A stretch of DNA of 64,000 nt from UBA1172 sp002457135. GTDB taxonomy: Bacteria; Pseudomonadota; Alphaproteobacteria; Puniceispirillales; UBA1172. A model generated the notes under the pieces. The model ran no database searches and was not told the origin of the DNA. It saw only the letters and a list, made by a program, of their open reading frames with translations. Numbering within the stretch: the first letter of the stretch is position 1; every line of letters begins with the position of its first letter. Below are positions 26,332-35,805 of the stretch, piece by piece. The stretch lies in the NCBI GenBank assembly GCA_965660935.1, contig CBFIBR010000002.1, positions 1 through 64,000 of the forward strand, in the 5' to 3' direction. Position numbers and translations under genes: made by a program.

Positions 26332-26820
26332 CTATCGATAACGGGAATCCGCCGCAAGGTTTCGGGCAATTTCTACTTCCCAGCGGTCACCGTTAGCAAG
26401 GAGTTTATCCTTATCATAGTAAAGTTCTTCGCGTGTTTCGGTGGCAAACTCAAAATTCGGGCCTTCGACAATGGCATCAACGGGGCAGGCTTCCTGGCAG
26501 AAACCGCAATAGATGCATTTCGTCATATCGATATCATAGCGGGTGGTACGGCGGCTGCCATCATCACGGGGTTCAGCCTCAATCGTGATGGCCTGTGCCG
26601 GGCAGATCGCCTCACACAATTTGCAGGCGATGCAACGCTCTTCACCATTGGGGTAACGCCGGAGCGCATGTTCACCCCTGAACCGGGGTGACAGGCTGCC
26701 CTTTTCATAAGGGTAGTTGATGGTCACCTTTGGCTTGAAGAAATATTTCAGCGTCAGGGCCATTCCGCGCACCACTTCGAGCAGGAGAAACGATCGTGCA
26801 GCATTCCAGACAGCGTTCAT
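26332..26820 (-). CDS. nuoI: NADH-quinone oxidoreductase subunit I
   Basis: Peripheral subunit carrying clusters N6a and N6b. The protein has 162 residues from MNAVWNAARSF. Two classic 4Fe-4S motifs are present: Cys63, 66, 69, 73 and Cys102, 105, 108, 112, each followed by Pro. The frame is open to 26889, but GGAGAGAG 4 bp before the ATG at 26820 and family length support this start. It is 13 bp from nuoH. Confidence 0.96.
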   Translation of the reverse strand: MNAVWNAARSFLLLEVVRGMALTLKYFFKPKVTINYPYEKGSLSPRFRGEHALRRYPNGEERCIACKLCEAICPAQAITIEAEPRDDGSRRTTRYDIDMTKCIYCGFCQEACPVDAIVEGPNFEFATETREELYYDKDKLLANGDRWEVEIARNLAADSRYR

Positions 26821-26833
26821 TGGACTCTCTCCC

Positions 26834-27859
26834 TCAAGTGTTCGGCAGCATGTCAAAGGCCAGCATGATGCCGCTGCAAACAGCAACAAACAGCAGCGTG
26901 AATGGCAGGAATATCTTCCAGCCCAGCCGCATCAGCTGATCATAACGATAGCGCGGGGTGGTGGCACGAACCCAGAGGAACACGAACAGCACCAGCGCTA
27001 CCTTGATAGCAAACCAGATCGGCCCCGGTATCCAGTTCAGCGGGGCAATATCAAATGGCGGCAACCAGCCCCCCAGGAACAGCGTCACCGTCATCCCCGA
27101 CATCAGGATCATGTTGGCGTATTCACCCAGAAAAAAGAGGGCGAAGGACATGGATGAGTATTCGACAAAATACCCGGCGACCAGCTCGCTCTCGCCCTCA
27201 GGGAGATCAAACGGCGCACGGTTGGTTTCCGCCAGTGTCGAGATGAAAAATACGATGAACATCGGGAACAGCGGAATGAAAAACCACAGGCCTTCCTGGG
27301 CGCGGACAATTTCAGACAGGTTAAGCGATCCTGCCGCCATGATCACGGTGATGATGACAAGACCGAGCGAAACCTCATAGGAAATCATCTGCGCGGCGGA
27401 TCGCATCGCCCCCAGAAACGGGTATTTCGAATTGCTCGACCAGCCCGCCATGATAACGCCGTAGACCCCAAGGGATGAAATCGCAAAGAGATAGAGTATC
27501 CCGATATTGACATCCGCGATCACCAGCCCGTCACCAAAAGGGATCACCGCCCATGCCACCAGCGACAGGATAAAGGTCAGCATCGGGGCAAGGATGAACA
27601 CAACCTTTGATGCCCCCGATGGCAGGATGGTTTCCTTGGCCAGCAGTTTGATGGCATCGGCAAACGGCTGAAACAGCCCGAACGGCCCGACCACATTTGG
27701 CCCCTTGCGCAACTGCATCAGCCCGATGACCCGGCGTTCAGCCAGGGTAAGATAGGCCACCGCAATCAGCAAAGGCACAATCACGGCAAAGACCTGCGCC
27801 ACAATCCAGAGCAGATCAACAATCATGGAATAGGGGTATTGAGCCAGAAGATCGCCCAT
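26834..27859 (-). CDS. nuoH: NADH-quinone oxidoreductase subunit H
   Basis: Membrane subunit that forms much of the quinone-binding chamber. The protein has 341 residues and about eight helices. Conserved motifs are ERRVIGLMQLRKGPNVVGPFGL, the loop TLAETNRAPFDLPEGESELVAGY and the final WVRATTPRYRYDQLMRLGWK. It overlaps the nuoG stop by 1 bp. Confidence 0.97.
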   Translation of the reverse strand: MGDLLAQYPYSMIVDLLWIVAQVFAVIVPLLIAVAYLTLAERRVIGLMQLRKGPNVVGPFGLFQPFADAIKLLAKETILPSGASKVVFILAPMLTFILSLVAWAVIPFGDGLVIADVNIGILYLFAISSLGVYGVIMAGWSSNSKYPFLGAMRSAAQMISYEVSLGLVIITVIMAAGSLNLSEIVRAQEGLWFFIPLFPMFIVFFISTLAETNRAPFDLPEGESELVAGYFVEYSSMSFALFFLGEYANMILMSGMTVTLFLGGWLPPFDIAPLNWIPGPIWFAIKVALVLFVFLWVRATTPRYRYDQLMRLGWKIFLPFTLLFVAVCSGIMLAFDMLPNT

Positions 27860-29934
27860 TATTCAGCCGCCTTCCCGAGATTGCCGTCAAAGGCATCAAT
27901 GCACGCCGCCATGGTCACCGAATTGCGGCTGATCGGGCAGGTCATGTAGAAACTGCGCCCGGTTTCACTGCTGATCGCGTATTTGACCGGCTTGTCGCTG
28001 ATTTTGCCTGTTTTGCCCTGTGACTTGAACCGGCTGGCCGTCAGAACATCGCGTTCAGCGAAAATCGGATGCTCGGCCATCATCTGTTGGCGCAGAGCAT
28101 CATGGCTGTCAAACGGCAGTGACGCTTTCAGGTGATCGGACAAGGCCCTGATAATGGCCCAGTCTTCACGCGCATCACCGGGCGGGAAGGATGCCCGCTG
28201 GGCATGTTGAACACGGCCTTCGGAATTGACGAAAATAGCGTCCTTTTCGCACCAGGCCGCGCCCGGCAGCACCACATCGGCAAATCGCGCCCCGGCATCA
28301 CCGTGACTGCCCTGATAGATCACAAAGCTCTTGGACTTGACGCTGCTGAGATCAATTTCATCGGCCCCCAGCAGGAACAGCACCTCAAGCGCGCCGTTCT
28401 GGACAGCCTTGATCATGGCCTGGGTATTCATGCCGCCGTTCTGGGGGATGAACCCCATATCAAGGCCGGCAACCCGGGCCGCCGCAGTATGCAGAACGTT
28501 GAACCCGTTCCAGTCACCGGCGATCACGCCTGTTTCCTTGGCCAATGCGCTGGCGGCATGGAGAATGGCGTTACTGTCAGGGCGGTTGAGCGCACCCTGC
28601 CCCAGAATGATCATCGGCTTTTTGGCGCGTTTCATCTTGTTGAAGACAGGGTTTTTACCAGCCGCAATCTCGGTCAGGATCGATACCTTGTCGCCCAGCT
28701 CCTTGACCGGATAGGTCAGGTCAGCCTCAGCCCCGATGCGGGCAACCTGCAAACCATCATCCAGCCAGCGCCGACGCAGGCGGGCATTCATGACGGCGGC
28801 CTCATGCCTGGGGTTGGTGCCGACCAGCAAGACGAAATCGGTATCTTCAAGGCCAGCAAAACCGCTGTTGAAAATATAGCCGGAACGGCCCTTGCCGCCG
28901 ATGACGCTGCCATCCTGGCGGCAATCGGTGTTGGTGCTGCCCAGCGCCTCCATCAGTTTGAGGAGGGCGTACATGCTTTCGCTGTCGCACTGATCACCGG
29001 CTATGGCGCCTATTCCGCCGGGACGGGTTTTCTTGATCTTGGCGGCAATGACCTTAAAGGCCTCAGCCCAGCTGGTTTCAGCAAGGCGGCCATTACGGCC
29101 CCGCAGGTAAGGGCGATCAAGGCGTTGCCGCATCAGCCCGTCAAGGGCATGGCGGGTTTTATCCGAAATCCATTCCTCGTTGATGTCATCATTGGTGCGC
29201 GGCAGCACCCGCATCACCTGATTGCCACGGGTATCAATGCGGATGGCTGAACCCATGGCATCCATGGCATCAACGGTTTCGGTGTGGCTCAGCTCCCACG
29301 GGCGGGAATTGAAGGCATAGGGGCGGTTCGTCAATGCGCCAACAGGGCAGAGATCAACAACATTGCCCGACAGCTCACTGGCGAGGGCTTTTTCAAGATA
29401 AGTGGTGATTTCCATGCTCTCACCCCGGCCGATAGCACCCATATCGGTAACACCGGCAACCTCGGTGGAAAAGCGGACACAGCGCGTGCAATGGATGCAG
29501 CGTGTCATGATGGTGGAGATCAGCGGCCCCATGTTCTTGTTTTCAACAGCGCGTTTGGGTTCCAGATAACGGCTGCGGTCACCGCCATAGCCCATAGCCT
29601 GATCCTGCAAATCACATTCACCGCCCTGATCACAGATCGGGCAGTCGAGCGGATGGTTGATCAGCATGAATTCCATCACGCCTTCACGGGCTTTCTTGAC
29701 CATCGGCGTGTCGGTGCTGATGACCATGCCGTTGGCGGCGGGCATGGCGCAGGAAGCCACCGGCTTTGGTGCGCGTTCCATTTCAACCAGGCACATCCGG
29801 CAGTTACCGGCAACCGACAGGCGATCATGATAGCAGAAACGCGGGATTTCCTTGCCAGCAGCCTCACAGGCGTGCATGACGGTGGAACCTTCCTCCACCT
29901 CAATTTCGACCCCGTCTACCGTCAGCGTGATCAT
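27859..29934 (-). CDS. nuoG: NADH-quinone oxidoreductase subunit G
   Basis: Largest peripheral subunit, 691 residues. The N-terminal 2Fe-2S ferredoxin domain has cysteines in RFCYHDRLSVAGNCRMC and VASCAMP. It is followed by the N5-type region HPLDCPICDQGGECDLQDQ and the N4 motif CIHCTRCVRF with a distant VVDLCPVGAL. The molybdopterin-oxidoreductase-like domain from about residue 220 is structural. The protein lies between nuoF (9 bp upstream) and nuoH. Confidence 0.96.
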   Translation of the reverse strand: MITLTVDGVEIEVEEGSTVMHACEAAGKEIPRFCYHDRLSVAGNCRMCLVEMERAPKPVASCAMPAANGMVISTDTPMVKKAREGVMEFMLINHPLDCPICDQGGECDLQDQAMGYGGDRSRYLEPKRAVENKNMGPLISTIMTRCIHCTRCVRFSTEVAGVTDMGAIGRGESMEITTYLEKALASELSGNVVDLCPVGALTNRPYAFNSRPWELSHTETVDAMDAMGSAIRIDTRGNQVMRVLPRTNDDINEEWISDKTRHALDGLMRQRLDRPYLRGRNGRLAETSWAEAFKVIAAKIKKTRPGGIGAIAGDQCDSESMYALLKLMEALGSTNTDCRQDGSVIGGKGRSGYIFNSGFAGLEDTDFVLLVGTNPRHEAAVMNARLRRRWLDDGLQVARIGAEADLTYPVKELGDKVSILTEIAAGKNPVFNKMKRAKKPMIILGQGALNRPDSNAILHAASALAKETGVIAGDWNGFNVLHTAAARVAGLDMGFIPQNGGMNTQAMIKAVQNGALEVLFLLGADEIDLSSVKSKSFVIYQGSHGDAGARFADVVLPGAAWCEKDAIFVNSEGRVQHAQRASFPPGDAREDWAIIRALSDHLKASLPFDSHDALRQQMMAEHPIFAERDVLTASRFKSQGKTGKISDKPVKYAISSETGRSFYMTCPISRNSVTMAACIDAFDGNLGKAAE

Positions 29935-29943
29935 GCCATCCCC

Positions 29944-31233
29944 CTATTCTGCCACTGCCGCAGAACGGCGGGCAGCAATACGATCTTCGATTTCATGACG
30001 GAAATGCTTGATCAGCCCCTGAACGGGCCAGGCCGCCGCATCACCAAGGGCGCAGATGGTATGCCCCTCAACCTGCCTGGTGACCTGCTCAAGCACATCG
30101 ATTTCGCTGATATCGGCATCACCGCGCACCAGACGGTCCATCATCCGGTACATCCAGCCCGTGCCTTCACGGCAAGGCGTACACTGGCCACAGCTTTCAT
30201 GCTTGTAGAAATAGGACAGGCGGGCAATCGCCTTGATCACATCGGTGGATTTATCCATGACAATCACCCCGGCTGTTCCCAGCCCGGTCCCGGCACTGCG
30301 CAGGGCATCAAAATCCATGGTGATATCATCACAGACCGATTTCGGCATCAGCGGGGTGGATGATCCGCCGGGAATAATCGCCATCAGGTTATCCCAGCCG
30401 CCACGAACACCGCCTGCATGCTTTTCAATCAGGTCCTTGAGCGGGATGCCCATTTCCTCTTCAACGTTGCAGGGGTTGTTGACGTGACCGGAAATGCAGA
30501 ACAGCTTGCTGCCGGTGTTATTCTCACGCCCGAGACCGGAAAACCAGTCAGGCCCGCGCCGCAGGATCGTCGGCACAACAGCGATTGTTTCAACATTATT
30601 GACCGTAGTCGGGCAGCCATAAAGACCGGCACCGGCAGGAAACGGAGGCTTCAGCCGGGGCTGGCCCTTCTTGCCTTCAAGGGATTCGATGAGGGCGGTT
30701 TCCTCACCGCAAATATAGGCCCCTGCCCCGCGATGCACATAGAGATCGAAATCCCAGCCCGATTTGGCGGCGTTCTTGCCGAGCAAACCGGCGGCATAAG
30801 CCTCATCCACCGCTTTCTGGAGCGCGGCAGCCTCATTATAGAACTCACCCCTGACGTAGATGTAACCGGCATTGGCGCGCATGGCGAACCCGGCCAGGAG
30901 ACAGCCTTCAACCAGTTTATGCGGCTCATGACGCAGGATATCGCGGTCCTTGCAGGTTCCCGGCTCACTCTCATCAGCGTTGACCACCAGGTAATGCGGG
31001 CGATCCTTGACCTCTTTCGGCATGAATGACCATTTCAGCCCGGTCGGGAACCCGGCACCGCCACGGCCACGCAGACCCGATGCCTTGACCCCTTCGACCA
31101 CGGCATCATGGCCGCCTTTCATCAGGGCAGCGGTCCGGGACCAGTCCCCACGCTTTTTCGCCGCTTCAAGACCGGGGGATTCCCACCCATAGATATTCGT
31201 GAAGATACGATCCTTATCAGCCAGCATCTGCAT
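29944..31233 (-). CDS. nuoF: NADH-quinone oxidoreductase subunit F
   Basis: NADH- and FMN-binding subunit with cluster N3. The protein has 429 residues. Glycine-rich NADH site GLRGRGGAGFPTG is at 53-65, FMN region VNADESEPGTCKDR at 84-97, and the 4Fe-4S ligands are Cys348, Cys351, Cys354 and Cys394. The start MQMLADKD overlaps the nuoE 3' end by 17 bp. Electrons enter complex I here and pass through NuoE and NuoG. Confidence 0.97.
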   Translation of the reverse strand: MQMLADKDRIFTNIYGWESPGLEAAKKRGDWSRTAALMKGGHDAVVEGVKASGLRGRGGAGFPTGLKWSFMPKEVKDRPHYLVVNADESEPGTCKDRDILRHEPHKLVEGCLLAGFAMRANAGYIYVRGEFYNEAAALQKAVDEAYAAGLLGKNAAKSGWDFDLYVHRGAGAYICGEETALIESLEGKKGQPRLKPPFPAGAGLYGCPTTVNNVETIAVVPTILRRGPDWFSGLGRENNTGSKLFCISGHVNNPCNVEEEMGIPLKDLIEKHAGGVRGGWDNLMAIIPGGSSTPLMPKSVCDDITMDFDALRSAGTGLGTAGVIVMDKSTDVIKAIARLSYFYKHESCGQCTPCREGTGWMYRMMDRLVRGDADISEIDVLEQVTRQVEGHTICALGDAAAWPVQGLIKHFRHEIEDRIAARRSAAVAE

Positions 31234-31882
31234 CTCCTTTCGAAACGGTTTTGGCCTTGTTATTCGCGGTTTTCATCGGGATGACTGTATCCAGCGTGGT
31301 GGCACCCGGTTCAGGCTGGGAGCCCTGGCGGCCCCGCAGGGAACCGGCGGATGGCAGCTCACCGGCCTCCATCTGATCAATCAGGTTGCCCATGCTGATA
31401 TAGTCAAGGTCTTCGTAGTAATCGTCATTGATCTGGACCATCGGCGCGTTGACGCAGGCCCCGAGGCATTCGACCTCAAGCAGGGTGAATTTCCCGCAAG
31501 CGGAGGTTTCGCCGGTACGGATACCAAGCTTGTCATAGATACTGCGCATCACATCATCACTGCCGCGAAGCCAGCATGGTGTGGTCCCGCAAGCCTGAAT
31601 GTAATAGCGGCCGACCGGGCGCAGATTGAACATGGTGTAGAACGTGGCGACCTCAAGCACGCGGATTTCAGCCATGCCGAGCATGGAAGAGATTTCCTCA
31701 ATAGCCTTCATCGGAATCCAGTTATCATGCTGACGCTGGGCCAGATCAAGCAGCGGCATCACCGCGCTGGCCTTGCGTTCTTTCGGGTATTTGCCGAGAA
31801 TTTCCTTGATCCGCTTTTTGTTCTGGGCGGTGAAGGCAAAGCTCTCAGGCTGGTTTTCAGCGATCCTGCTGCTGATGCTCAT
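31217..31882 (-). CDS. nuoE: NADH-quinone oxidoreductase subunit E
   Basis: Thioredoxin-like 2Fe-2S subunit holding cluster N1a. The protein has 221 residues. Ligands are Cys98, Cys103, Cys139 and Cys143 in QACGTTPCW and ECLGACVNAP. A C-terminal tail of about 45 residues (Gly/Ser/Lys rich) goes beyond the ferredoxin domain, as in many alphaproteobacteria. It overlaps nuoD by 4 bp and nuoF by 17 bp. Confidence 0.96.
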   Translation of the reverse strand: MSISSRIAENQPESFAFTAQNKKRIKEILGKYPKERKASAVMPLLDLAQRQHDNWIPMKAIEEISSMLGMAEIRVLEVATFYTMFNLRPVGRYYIQACGTTPCWLRGSDDVMRSIYDKLGIRTGETSACGKFTLLEVECLGACVNAPMVQINDDYYEDLDYISMGNLIDQMEAGELPSAGSLRGRQGSQPEPGATTLDTVIPMKTANNKAKTVSKGDADAG

Positions 31883-33057
31883 CGGTCAATCTCTCCAAAA
31901 ACAACATCAAGTGAGCCGAGAATGGCGACGCTGTCCGCCAGCATGTGGCCACGCGACAGCTGATCTATTGAGGCCATGAACGGGAAGCCCGGCGCCCTGA
32001 TCTTGCAGCGATAGGGCTTGTTGCTGCCATCGGCCACAAGGTAGACCCCGAATTCACCCTTGGGGGCCTCAACGGCGGTGTAGGTTTCCCCCGCCGGAAC
32101 GTGGAAGCCCTCGGTATAGAGCTTGAAATGGTGGATCAGCGATTCCATGGATGTTTTCATGTCATCACGGCGCGGCGGCGTGACCTTGTGATCATCGGCC
32201 AGCACAGGGCCGGACGGCATTTCATGGATCGCCTGACGAATGATTTTCAGCGACTGGCGCATTTCCTCAATCCGGACCAGATAGCGGGCATAGCAATCGC
32301 CGGTCTTGCCGGTCGGGATATCAAAATCCATTTCGCTGTAGACATCATAGGGCTGGGATTTGCGCAGATCCCATGGCAGGCCCGATGCCCTCAGGCACGG
32401 CCCCGTAAAGCCGAGATCAAGCGCTTCCTCGAGGGTCACGATACCGATATCCACGGTGCGCTGCTTGAAAATCCGGTTTTCGGTCAGCAGGGTTTCCATG
32501 TCATCAATGAAACCCGGGAAGCGTTCGGCCCAGTCGAGGATATCATCGGTGAGGCCTTCGGGCAGGTCCTGATGAACCCCGCCGGGACGGAAATAGGCCG
32601 CGTGCAGACGCGCACCCGAAGCCCGCTCATAAAAGCCCATCAGCTCTTCGCGTTCCTCAAAACCCCAGAGCAGCGGTGTCATCGCCCCGACATCAAGCGC
32701 AAAGGTCGTGATATTGAGGAGGTGATTGAGGATACGGCCGATTTCACAATAAAGAACCCGGATATGCTGGGCGCGGCGAGGCACGTCAACCTGCATCATC
32801 TTTTCCACCGCCAGGGCAAAACCATGTTCCTGGTTCATCGGTGAGACATAATCGAGGCGGTCGAAATACGGCAGCGCCTGAAGGTAGGTTTTATTTTCAA
32901 TCAGTTTTTCGGTGCCGCGATGCAACAGCCCGATATGCGGGTCAGCGCGTTCGATCACCTCACCGTCCATTTCCAGCACCAGCCTCAACACACCATGGGC
33001 GGCCGGATGCTGGGGGCCAAAATTCATTGTTAATGGTTTGATCTGCGCTTCAGCCAT
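31879..33057 (-). CDS. nuoD: NADH-quinone oxidoreductase subunit D
   Basis: 49-kDa-type subunit that lines the quinone site. The protein has 392 residues, not fused to NuoC. It starts near MNFGPQHPAAHGVLRL, which carries the conserved quinone-site histidines, and includes HIGLLHRGTEKL, YFDRLDYVSPMNQEH and the C-terminal SIDQLSRGHMLADSVAILGSLD. Its ATG overlaps the nuoC stop by 1 bp. Confidence 0.97.
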   Translation of the reverse strand: MAEAQIKPLTMNFGPQHPAAHGVLRLVLEMDGEVIERADPHIGLLHRGTEKLIENKTYLQALPYFDRLDYVSPMNQEHGFALAVEKMMQVDVPRRAQHIRVLYCEIGRILNHLLNITTFALDVGAMTPLLWGFEEREELMGFYERASGARLHAAYFRPGGVHQDLPEGLTDDILDWAERFPGFIDDMETLLTENRIFKQRTVDIGIVTLEEALDLGFTGPCLRASGLPWDLRKSQPYDVYSEMDFDIPTGKTGDCYARYLVRIEEMRQSLKIIRQAIHEMPSGPVLADDHKVTPPRRDDMKTSMESLIHHFKLYTEGFHVPAGETYTAVEAPKGEFGVYLVADGSNKPYRCKIRAPGFPFMASIDQLSRGHMLADSVAILGSLDVVFGEIDR

Positions 33058-33719
33058 TACCCTTGCACCTGCTCATTACTGTCACTGTCATCATCGGTAA
33101 GATCATGCTGCCGCATGGCGGTCTGTGCGCCTTCCCACGGGGACATGAAATCAAAATCACGGAATTCCTGCTGGAGCGATACAGGCTCATAAACCACCCG
33201 GCCCAGCTGATCATCATAGCGGGTTTCAACCGTCCCGGTCAGCGGGAAGTCTTTCCTGAGCGGATGCCCCTCAAAACCATAATCGGTCAGCAGGCGGCGC
33301 AGATCAGGGTGACCGGAGAAGAAAATTCCGAACATGTCCCAGACCTCCCGTTCAGACCACACCGCGCATGAAAAGAGATGCGATACCGATGGCGCAACCT
33401 CACCATCACCGATGGGGGCGACAATACGGATACGCTGGTTGAGCGTGACGCTGAGCAGCTGGTAGACCAACTCAAACCGTTGGGGCCGGTCGGGGTAATC
33501 AACGGCCGTCAGCTCAGACAACTGGGTGAAACCGCCGCCGCTTTCATCACGCAGGGCCAGCAGCACAGCCGGAATATCAGCAACATCAATCGTGAAGCAG
33601 ACCTCACGCCGGAATACCCTGACCCCGCGCAGCTTGCTGCCGATGATCGATTCGACACGGACTTTCAGCCCTTCGAGCTTTTCATCAGCCTTGATCAATC
33701 TGCTGGATTGTTCGGTCAT
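33057..33719 (-). CDS. nuoC: NADH-quinone oxidoreductase subunit C
   Basis: 30-kDa-type peripheral subunit, 220 residues. The signature SEREVWDMFGIFFSGHPDLRRLLTDYGFEGHPLRKDFPLTG (here as WSEREVWDMFGI, then GHPDLRRLL, then YGFEGHPLRKDFPL) is present at about 129-170. The C-terminus QEFRDFDFMSPWEG is also typical. It is 36 bp after nuoB. Confidence 0.96.
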   Translation of the reverse strand: MTEQSSRLIKADEKLEGLKVRVESIIGSKLRGVRVFRREVCFTIDVADIPAVLLALRDESGGGFTQLSELTAVDYPDRPQRFELVYQLLSVTLNQRIRIVAPIGDGEVAPSVSHLFSCAVWSEREVWDMFGIFFSGHPDLRRLLTDYGFEGHPLRKDFPLTGTVETRYDDQLGRVVYEPVSLQQEFRDFDFMSPWEGAQTAMRQHDLTDDDSDSNEQVQG

Positions 33720-33755
33720 GCCTTAAAGCATCCTCTGATAAGGTATTGGTCAACC

Positions 33756-34301
33756 CTAACGGGCGATGGTGGCGGTGCGCCTGATTTTCTTCTGGAGCTG
33801 CAACAGCCCGTAAATCAGCGCTTCTGCGGTGGGCGGGCAGCCCGGCACATAAACATCGACCGGAACGATCCGGTCACAGCCGCGCACAACCGCGTAGGAA
33901 TAATGGTAATAGCCGCCGCCATTGGCGCAGGACCCCATCGACAGCACCCAGCGGGGTTCAGCCATCTGATCATAGACCTTGCGCAGGGCCGGTGCCATCT
34001 TGTTGGTCAGCGTACCGGCCACGATCATCACATCGGACTGGCGCGGGCTGGGGCGAAACAGCATGCCGAAACGGTCCATGTCATAGCGGCTGGCCGCGGA
34101 ATGCATCATTTCCACCGCGCAGCAGGCCAGACCGAAAGTCATCGGCCAGAGCGAACCCGACCGCGCCCAGTTGAACAGCTTGTCGGCCTGGGCAATGACG
34201 AAACCACGATTGGTAATCTCATCAGCAACCGCGGCAAGAACAGCATCCTGATCAGCCCCTGGCGGGATCGGATTGGTGTTATTTTGGATGATTAGGCTCA
34301 T
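33756..34301 (-). CDS. nuoB: NADH-quinone oxidoreductase subunit B
   Basis: Peripheral subunit holding cluster N2, the last electron carrier before quinone. The protein has 181 residues. N2 ligands are the tandem Cys60-Cys61 in TFGLACCAVEMM, Cys125 in MGSCANGGGYYHYSYAV and Cys155 in YVPGCPPTAEAL. The N-terminal 40 residues are less conserved. It lies 94 bp after nuoA, the largest gap inside the operon. Confidence 0.97.
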   Translation of the reverse strand: MSLIIQNNTNPIPPGADQDAVLAAVADEITNRGFVIAQADKLFNWARSGSLWPMTFGLACCAVEMMHSAASRYDMDRFGMLFRPSPRQSDVMIVAGTLTNKMAPALRKVYDQMAEPRWVLSMGSCANGGGYYHYSYAVVRGCDRIVPVDVYVPGCPPTAEALIYGLLQLQKKIRRTATIAR

Positions 34302-34395
34302 TCAGTTTTCCCTTTCATGATCAGTCACATCCATGAAGCGACAGGCCGTAACCTGCCCGCAATTCCAGTAAATTGATAACGCTCTTGCAGTCCTC

Positions 34396-34761
34396 TTAGT
34401 CCCACTCAAGGGCGCCCTTTTTCCATTCGTAGACAAACCCGACGGTCAGCACTGTCAGGAAAACCATCATCGACCAGAAACCGAAGGCACCGATCTTGCC
34501 CAGGGACACAGCCCAGGGGAACAGAAACGCCACTTCCAGATCAAAAATGATAAACAGAATGGCAACAAGGTAGAAACGGATATCAAAGCGGCTGCGGGAA
34601 TCATCAAATGCCTCAAAGCCGCACTCATACGCGCTGAGTTTTTCAGGGTCCGGGCGCTGCGCCCCAACAATAACAGATCCGATAACAAAAGCACCGGCAA
34701 GAGCCACGGCGATCGCCAGAAAAACTGCAATGGGCAAATATTCGATCAGGTATTCCTGCAT
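34396..34761 (-). CDS. nuoA: NADH-quinone oxidoreductase subunit A
   Basis: Small membrane subunit with three helices, first gene of the complex I operon. The protein has 121 residues from MQEYLIEYLP. It has the conserved loop KLSAYECGFEAFDDSRSRFDIRFY with the redox-sensitive Cys, and VAILFIIFDLEVAFLFPWA. The frame extends to 34812, but AAGGGGAGTAGT before the ATG at 34761 sets the start. A candidate promoter lies just upstream. Confidence 0.96.
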   Translation of the reverse strand: MQEYLIEYLPIAVFLAIAVALAGAFVIGSVIVGAQRPDPEKLSAYECGFEAFDDSRSRFDIRFYLVAILFIIFDLEVAFLFPWAVSLGKIGAFGFWSMMVFLTVLTVGFVYEWKKGALEWD

Positions 34762-34783
34762 ACTACTCCCCTTTTCATCTTGC

Positions 34784-34812
34784 CTTATTCCAGTTTGCGC
34801 CCGCCAGATCAA
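34784..34812 (-). promoter_or_regulatory. Candidate promoter of the nuo operon
   Basis: On the minus strand TTGATC (34807-34812) and AATAAG (34784-34789) are 17 bp apart, about 23 bp before the nuoA start. It would allow nuo transcription independent of the upstream aldolase gene. Confidence 0.35.
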
Positions 34813-34848
34813 GGATAATCATAGCCGGAACGGGTGAATTGTTGGCCC

Positions 34849-35751
34849 TCAAACGGAAAAACCGAATTGGGTTTTCAGTTCATTTTCAAGCGCGATAACG
34901 TTCTCTTCGGGCATTGCCATGAGTGGTGGCCGCAGATTATTCCAGCGCGTATCACCGGTCGCCCTCGAAAGCAGGGCTTTCTGGGCCGGGATCGGGGCGT
35001 AATCCTGAAACAGCATGCGAATGGATTTCACCGTCGCGTGTGCCTGTTCAGCATCATCCCACTGGCCTTTGTGGCAATGCTCGATGACCGTGCTGATGCC
35101 GTTGCCGTTGAGGTTGGCGGTGGCTGAAATACAGCCGGGCGCACCCATCCGGATTGCATCAATTACCGGCAGTTCAGACCCCGGATAGGTAATGAGCGAT
35201 TTAATCTCAAGCAAGGCTTTGGTGTTGTCCCAGTCACCTGAGCTGTCCTTGATCCCGACGACACAGTCGGGGAAAGTTTCATGCAAGCGCCTGACCAGCG
35301 GAATCGAAAGCCCGACCCCCGAAACCTGAGGGATATGATAGAGGTAGATTTTGAGGTCGGGATGGTCAACCATCGCGATCAGACGGCTGAAATAATCAAA
35401 CAGCCCTTCATCACTGACACCCTTAAAATAGAACGCGGGCAGGATCATCGCCCCGGCGCAGCCACGCTCAACGGCATGGCGCGTCAGCCTGGCTGTATCA
35501 ATCAGGTTGGTCAGCCCGGTACCGGGGATCATCACCGAGGGGTCAATGCCGCCATCAATCAGGCAATCGAGCGCCGCGATGCGTTCCTCAATCCCGACCG
35601 ACAGGGCCTCCCCGGTTGTTCCAAAGGGGGCCAGACCAGCGCATCCGCCGGTTTCAAGCAGACGCTTTGCCAACGCAAGATAGAGATCATCCGCCACCGT
35701 CAGATCATCATTGAACGGTGTCAGTACCGGTGAAATCAGGCCTTTGATCAT
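34849..35751 (-). CDS. DHDPS/N-acetylneuraminate lyase family aldolase
   Basis: Class I aldolase of 300 residues from MIKGLISPVLTPF, with GGAGG upstream. The pyruvate-binding loop PFGTTGEALS, tyrosine motif YLYHIPQVSGVGL and Schiff-base lysine in VVGIKDSSGDW are all present. True DapA has Arg in the motif YNVPSRTG; here the corresponding residue is Val and the surrounding pattern (IP-x-x-SGV) is like N-acetylneuraminate lyase. It is therefore probably not lysine-pathway DapA, and its real substrate (a 2-keto acid adduct) is unknown. It sits alone upstream of nuoA, on the same strand. Confidence 0.8.
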   Translation of the reverse strand: MIKGLISPVLTPFNDDLTVADDLYLALAKRLLETGGCAGLAPFGTTGEALSVGIEERIAALDCLIDGGIDPSVMIPGTGLTNLIDTARLTRHAVERGCAGAMILPAFYFKGVSDEGLFDYFSRLIAMVDHPDLKIYLYHIPQVSGVGLSIPLVRRLHETFPDCVVGIKDSSGDWDNTKALLEIKSLITYPGSELPVIDAIRMGAPGCISATANLNGNGISTVIEHCHKGQWDDAEQAHATVKSIRMLFQDYAPIPAQKALLSRATGDTRWNNLRPPLMAMPEENVIALENELKTQFGFSV

Positions 35752-35805
35752 GAAGATGCCTCCGGGCAGAATGGGAATGATGCGTTGCCCCAAAAATTTG
35801 TTACC

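Noticed and set aside
28132..30363. Two long open frames on the plus strand (372 and 359 codons)
   Set aside because: They lie antisense to nuoG and nuoF, whose motifs are complete. High GC at third positions keeps the opposite strand open; the predicted proteins have no domain-like pattern.
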